From NCBI RefSeq assembly GCF_000013145.1, contig NC_007799.1:248001-312000 (forward strand): DNA of 64,000 bases. Reading direction: 5' to 3'. Shown here in pieces: positions 59,804 to 64,000 of this stretch; within the stretch, counting starts at the first letter, position 1; each line of letters starts with the position of its first letter. The notes under the pieces are model-generated. The model saw only the letters and a list, made by a program, of their open reading frames with translations, was not told the DNA's origin and did not search any database. The stretch is from Ehrlichia chaffeensis str. Arkansas. Lineage in GTDB: Bacteria; Pseudomonadota; Alphaproteobacteria; Rickettsiales; Anaplasmataceae. The position numbers and the translations under genes are program-made.

Positions 59804-60793
59804 TTAAATATATTCTTGTTCTCTAAGATGAGAGATTGCTTTTTCTGTAATTACTCTACCACGTGGTGTACGTTGTATGAAATTTATTTTTATCAGATAT
59901 GGTTCTATAGTTTCTTCTATATTACCTGTATCTTCTGATAATCCGGAAGATATAGTATCTATGCCAGTTGGGTTGTTAGAGTCGTATATGAATTTGAGAT
60001 ATTGAATATCCTGTCTATCTAATCCTAGTTTATCAATACCTAAACGTAGTAGTGCTTTATCAGCAAATGTATCTGTGATGATTTTGTTATGTTCTGTTAC
60101 TTCCATAAAGTCTCGTATTCTGCGTAATAATCTGAGCGCAATTCTAGGTGTACCACGAGATCTTAAAGAAATTTCTTGTGCTCCACTATTAGAAATATTT
60201 GTCTTAATAACTTTTGCAGCACGTTGTATTACTTTTGTAAGTTCTTCAGTTGAGTAGAATTCTAGATGTATTGGAATGCCAAAGCGATCACGTAATGGAT
60301 TTGATAATAACCCAATTCGTGTTGTCGCTCCAACTAATGTAAATGGCGGTAAATCTACTCTTAATGTGCGTGCTCCACATCCTTCTCCTACTATTATGTC
60401 TAGACAAAAATCTTCCATTGCGGAATATAATATTTCTTCTATATTGCGATTTAAGCGATGTATTTCATCTATAAATAATATGTCTTTTGCCTGAAGATTA
60501 GTAAGTATTGCAGCTAAATCTCCTGCTTTACTTAGTAATGGTCCAGCTGTTGATCGAAAATTTACTTTTAATTCTTTAGCTATTATGTGTGCTAGTGTTG
60601 TTTTTCCTAGTCCTGGTGGTCCATATAATAATACATGATCCATTGGTTCTTTGCGTGTATAAGCTGCATTTATGAAAATTTTAAGATTATTAACTACACT
60701 GCTTTGTCCTATGAAATCATCTAATAGGTTAGGTCTCATTGAGACATTTTGTTGGTCTTCTAAACATTCGGTACTTTGCAATATATTTTTCAT
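59804..60793 (-). CDS. ruvB: Holliday junction helicase motor RuvB
   Basis: Hexameric AAA+ ATPase that drives branch migration with RuvA. N-terminal [11 protein letters not shown] (about 21-31), Walker [11 protein letters not shown] (about 60-69), Walker B with DEIHRLNR (about 109-116), sensor [19 protein letters not shown] (about 155-172) and the C-terminal winged-helix end [13 protein letters not shown] (about 307-319) are all visible. 329 residues is normal. It is separated from ruvA by about 590 non-coding bases instead of the close ruvAB coupling seen in most bacteria. Confidence 0.98.
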   Translation of the reverse strand: MKNILQSTECLEDQQNVSMRPNLLDDFIGQSSVVNNLKIFINAAYTRKEPMDHVLLYGPPGLGKTTLAHIIAKELKVNFRSTAGPLLSKAGDLAAILTNLQAKDILFIDEIHRLNRNIEEILYSAMEDFCLDIIVGEGCGARTLRVDLPPFTLVGATTRIGLLSNPLRDRFGIPIHLEFYSTEELTKVIQRAAKVIKTNISNSGAQEISLRSRGTPRIALRLLRRIRDFMEVTEHNKIITDTFADKALLRLGIDKLGLDRQDIQYLKFIYDSNNPTGIDTISSGLSEDTGNIEETIEPYLIKINFIQRTPRGRVITEKAISHLREQEYI

Positions 60794-61385
60794 AAAGTGC
60801 TCTTTATTATTTTTCTATATGACTTTTTCTCTTAAAGTGTAAGAGTATAATACTCTATTATAGATAAATTTGTACTTTATAATTAAAAGAGTAATAACTA
60901 TTATGTTTTTCATGCTGTAAAGACATAGGAAATCAGTATCAGCATATGCATAATGCATGAGTGTTTAATACATTTATATATTAAGAAATGTAATTTTTCT
61001 AAATAATTATGATATCTTTATACTTTTTGTATACAGCTAAAGCATCAAAAATTTCTGGGTTTAATATGATGATTATTCCACTTGAAAGTAAGACATTGAA
61101 GTGATATTAAACGATATTTGCTACTTTTATTATTGAATATGGAAAAATACTATTATGGATATATCTTTAAACTAATGGATAGAAATTAGAATGGTGTATT
61201 GCTTACTGTATTTAACTCTATAATAGCTATAGTAATCAAGTCAGGTAATAATTGATTTATGTTATAGTAAAGTGTTTTTTTGATGTTTCTAGCGTTTTTG
61301 TAATCTGAGATGATTATAAAAAAAAATCCCAGCTATATTTATATGTATAGGAATTTTTATATCGTTTATTTTTTGTGATTTATGT
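60794..61385. other. Gap between ruvA and ruvB
   Basis: 592 AT-rich bases. It holds a terminator-like hairpin for ruvA at its upper end (61316-61358) and should hold the ruvB promoter at its lower end. No gene seen. Confidence 0.5.
61316..61358 (-). terminator. Probable terminator of the ccmC-ruvA unit
   Basis: On the minus strand a stem AAAAATTCC...GGGATTTTT with an inner CTATA/TATAG pair (61333-61337, 61346-61350) is followed by a T-run (A-run on the + strand before 61327). It begins about 28 bases after the ruvA stop. Confidence 0.5.
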
Positions 61386-61958
61386 CTATTGAGAAAGTTT
61401 TTGCAATGCTTTTCGTATAATTTCTTGTATGCTGTCATCAGGAAAATTGGCTTTTATTTCTTGTATTGCATTGAAAGCTTTTAGTTTGTCATACCCTAAA
61501 CTTATAAGAGCAGCTAACGAATCATCTTCTTTTATTATGAGGGTTTCTTCTATTGGCATTTTACTAATCTTATATTGAAGTTCAGTTGTAATACGTCCTG
61601 CAAGTTTTTCTCCTATACCATTTCCCCTAAATGCGTTTTTGTTGTTACTTACTACTGCAGAAAAGATTTGTTCTGGTGATAGTTTACTTAATATTGAGAT
61701 AGCTGTTTTATGGTTAATACCATTTATTGTAACTAGCATTCTCATGTAATCTTGTTCTTGTTTATCTAAGAATCCATACAACTGAGTTAGATTATCTCTG
61801 TTTACATAGGTTTCTATGTAAAGTTTAATGTTATTTCCAGTTTTGCAACTTTGTAATACTTTATGTGAAACGTAAATTATATATCCAACGTTTCCTACGT
61901 TTAATATGATGTAGTTATTGTATATTTCTTCTATAATACCTGTAAGACTACCTATCAA
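61386..61958 (-). CDS. ruvA: Holliday junction DNA-binding protein RuvA
   Basis: Tetramer that clamps Holliday junctions and recruits RuvB. N-terminal OB domain opens MIGSLTGIIEEI (residues 1-12); the helix-hairpin-helix parts include LLVTINGINHKTAISILS-like sequence (LVTINGINHKTAISILSKL, about 74-92) and NGIGEKLAGRITTEL (about 113-127). Domain III (about 145-190) binds RuvB. 190 residues is normal. It follows ccmC by only eight bases, so it is probably expressed with ccmC instead of ruvB. ruvC is not in the window. Confidence 0.96.
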   Translation of the reverse strand: MIGSLTGIIEEIYNNYIILNVGNVGYIIYVSHKVLQSCKTGNNIKLYIETYVNRDNLTQLYGFLDKQEQDYMRMLVTINGINHKTAISILSKLSPEQIFSAVVSNNKNAFRGNGIGEKLAGRITTELQYKISKMPIEETLIIKEDDSLAALISLGYDKLKAFNAIQEIKANFPDDSIQEIIRKALQKLSQ

Positions 61959-61966
61959 CGTTTTCC

Positions 61967-62671
61967 TCAGAAAATATTATTTAACAAGATAAGTTTAGAA
62001 TTGATTCTACGTAGGTTGATTAGTGTGTGTGATCTAAGTATTAACAATATACAGAATAGCACTCCAAGTGTAGTAAACATTGTAAAAAGAGGTATTAGCA
62101 TTGATATATCAATGGTAGTTCCATTTGTACGTAGTATACTTGCAGGCTGATGTAATGTTGTCCATATATTTACAGAAAATTTGATTACTGGAATGTTGAT
62201 TGCACTGAATATAGCAAATATTGAAGCAGCTTTCATAGATCTGGCTTCATTATCAAAGAAGTTCCATAAGGATATATATCCTAAATAAAGAAAAAGCAAT
62301 ACTAACATTGATGTTAGACGTGCATCCCATACCCACCATGTTCCCCAAGTACATTTACCCCATATGCTACCAGTAATTAAACATATAGATGTAAACGTTA
62401 GCCCAAGTGGAGCAATAGCATGTGATATAATTGCTGAAATCATATTTCGCCATATTAGTGCTATAAAGCTAAAAACTGCCATTAGTGTATATGAGCCAAG
62501 TGAAATCCATGCTGCTGGTACGTGTAGATACATAATACGAACAAGTTCTCCTTGCATATAATCTGCAGGAGATGAAATGAATATCATGTATAAACTGCAT
62601 ACTAAAAGAACAAAGAATAAGAATACTGTATATGGTAAAACCGATCTTGTGTAACGGATGAACTTACTCAT
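61967..62671 (-). CDS. ccmC: Haem exporter/handling protein CcmC
   Basis: Loads haem onto CcmE in the cytochrome c maturation pathway, inner membrane. Six hydrophobic helices are visible. The tryptophan-rich WWD-like motif GKCTWGTWWVWDARLTSML is at about residues 103-121, and the conserved histidines lie in YLHVPAAWISL (about 48-58) and LHQPASI (about 173-179). 234 residues is typical. It is upstream of ruvA by eight bases and divergent from gmk. It acts with CcmA (32712) and CcmG (42760). Confidence 0.95.
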   Translation of the reverse strand: MSKFIRYTRSVLPYTVFLFFVLLVCSLYMIFISSPADYMQGELVRIMYLHVPAAWISLGSYTLMAVFSFIALIWRNMISAIISHAIAPLGLTFTSICLITGSIWGKCTWGTWWVWDARLTSMLVLLFLYLGYISLWNFFDNEARSMKAASIFAIFSAINIPVIKFSVNIWTTLHQPASILRTNGTTIDISMLIPLFTMFTTLGVLFCILLILRSHTLINLRRINSKLILLNNIF

Positions 62672-63090
62672 AAGTATATAGTCATTACATGATCATTTAA
62701 CGTACCATAAATTACAGCATTAGGCAATCTATATGATAGAAGTGAGTCATGGGATGTATTGTATAATATAAGTTATTGGTATTTTTATATTTTAGTATAG
62801 TTTTTTGTTTGTAAGGAATATTAATTGGTAAGAAGAGTTTATTATATATCAAATATATATTGTGTTTTTGTGTACTATTATAGTGCTTATCAGTAATATG
62901 TTTTTTTATTGTATTGAAAAATTTGCTATAGGTTTTATATAATTGCTGAAGTCTTACAAATGATTTTATTTTATAAAATTATTGCTACATAAGTGTGGAA
63001 AGTGACATTGTTTAATATTTATATAATGGAGTTTTATTAAGTTGAGTTATATACAATATTATAATTATTATTTTTTTTAGGAAATGTAAG
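62672..63090. other. Divergent promoter region ccmC / gmk
   Basis: 419 AT-rich bases; both promoters should be here, none assigned with confidence. Confidence 0.45.
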
Positions 63091-63720
63091 GTGAATGATA
63101 GTTTAAAAAGTAGGGGAATAATGTTAGTTATATCATCTCCTTCTGGAGGTGGTAAAACTACAATATCTCATTTGTTAATTAATGAATTACAAAATGATCT
63201 TGTTAGGTCAATTTCTGTTACTACTCGTGAACCTAGAGATGGTGAAATCAATGGTAAAGATTATTTTTTTGTAACTGAACCTGAGTTTATCAATTTGTGT
63301 AATACAAATCAGATGCTAGAGTATGCAAAAGTTTTTGGGAATTACTATGGTATACCCCGTAAGTTTGTTACCGATAATATTGCTAATGGTGTTAGTGTAT
63401 TGTTTAGTATTGATTGGCAAGGGGCGTTTAAATTAATTGATATTATGCGAGAACATGTGGTGAGTATATTCATATTACCTCCATCTATGGAAGAGTTGCA
63501 AAGGCGACTATATAATCGTAGTGGAGAAAGCGATGTAATAAATAAAAGATTAGGAGAAGCTGCTTTTGAAATTAGTCATTGTTATCGTTATGACTATGTT
63601 ATTGTTAACCATGATATTGAACAAAGTGTTTATCAGATTAAATGTATTTTTACTTCAGAAAAATTGAAAACGCAACGTAGGGTATCTCTAAAACAATTTA
63701 TTGATAATTGTATCAGATGA
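63091..63720 (+). CDS. gmk: Guanylate kinase
   Basis: Phosphorylates GMP to GDP. P-loop SSPSGGGKTT (about residues 15-24); GMP-binding segments SVTTREPRDGEINGKDYFFV (about 42-61) and EYAKVFGNYYG (about 78-88); FSIDWQGA (about 109-116) and the lid with PPSMEELQRRL (about 131-141) match the family. 209 residues is normal. The start is GTG at 63091 with AGGA ten bases upstream; no better in-frame ATG exists before the P-loop. Confidence 0.97.
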   Translation: MNDSLKSRGIMLVISSPSGGGKTTISHLLINELQNDLVRSISVTTREPRDGEINGKDYFFVTEPEFINLCNTNQMLEYAKVFGNYYGIPRKFVTDNIANGVSVLFSIDWQGAFKLIDIMREHVVSIFILPPSMEELQRRLYNRSGESDVINKRLGEAAFEISHCYRYDYVIVNHDIEQSVYQIKCIFTSEKLKTQRRVSLKQFIDNCIR

Positions 63721-64000
63721 TTGTAACTCATCATAAATTTATAACCTAACGTTATTATTTATTTTATTAAGTAGATGATAAAATAAAAAATGTTATTTAC
63801 TAAATCCTAATTATTTGTTCTGTTTGTAGTGTTTTTTTAGATAAAGGAAAACATGATTTCTGAAATTTTGAACTTGATTGATATTTGTGTGTAAATCAGG
63901 AACATTTTGTATGATAAGAGGTGAATGATAGTAAATGTAAAATGGCATTTATGAGAGTAAAACTGCATTAAGTTGAAAATGGATATGACAAAAATAGTTT

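Overview
The window is about 64 kb of a very AT-rich, loosely packed chromosome from an obligate intracellular alphaproteobacterium. The best fit is Ehrlichia (Anaplasmataceae, Rickettsiales), probably the E. canis / E. chaffeensis / E. muris group. Species cannot be fixed without a database search. The evidence is the low GC, coding that I sum to roughly 74% of the window, and long intergenic tracts. The housekeeping set also fits: Cox15-type CtaA, dispersed ccmA/ccmC/ccmG, an NtrY-like kinase, ThyX, SdhAB, frataxin and BolA/monothiol glutaredoxin. In addition there are many lineage-specific membrane-anchored proteins, one with short tandem repeats. No tRNA, rRNA, transposase, phage gene or CRISPR array was seen.

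Layout. 1-5.4 kb: the 3' part of a large AsmA/YhdP-like gene, then pyrH-frr and cdsA, with a two-copy 184-bp intergenic repeat between frr and cdsA. 5.4-24.4 kb: an accessory block that is only about 55% coding. Nearly all its genes are on the + strand, and most encode a single membrane helix at the N-terminus followed by a unique soluble domain; mpg is the one housekeeping gene inside it. The block also holds a 1036-residue Ser-rich protein, a small acidic protein with nine 8-residue repeats, decayed gene remnants, a partial gene duplication, and a palindrome shared by two gene starts. 24.6-30.3 kb: purC and hisS diverge, followed by a 1104-residue unknown protein with two membrane helices near its C-terminus. 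30.3-44.6 kb: a DsbA-like thiol oxidoreductase, ctaA, ccmA, dcd, an SDR/epimerase, a cold-shock protein, ntrY, rnd, then bolA-grxD-ligA and radA-ccmG on the minus strand. 45-53.4 kb: a fused TRAP permease with cvpA, rpsF-rpsR-rplI, glyA, cyaY and an MsbA-like ABC exporter. 54.2-63.7 kb: sdhA-sdhB, thyX, an MFS drug/metabolite exporter, ruvB, ruvA-ccmC and gmk.

How the genes work together. Cytochrome and respiration functions recur but are scattered: CcmA and CcmC export/handle haem, CcmG and the DsbA-like protein manage periplasmic thiols, CtaA makes haem A, and SdhAB feeds the quinone pool. CyaY, BolA and the CGFS glutaredoxin serve iron-sulphur supply. RuvA, RuvB, RadA, LigA and Mpg form a recombination and repair group. 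PyrH, PurC, Dcd, ThyX, Gmk and GlyA supply nucleotides and one-carbon units; Dcd (dUMP precursor), ThyX and GlyA (methylene-THF) form a coherent dTMP route. The least explained part is the 5.4-24.4 kb block, which looks like an evolving set of membrane-anchored or host-facing proteins.
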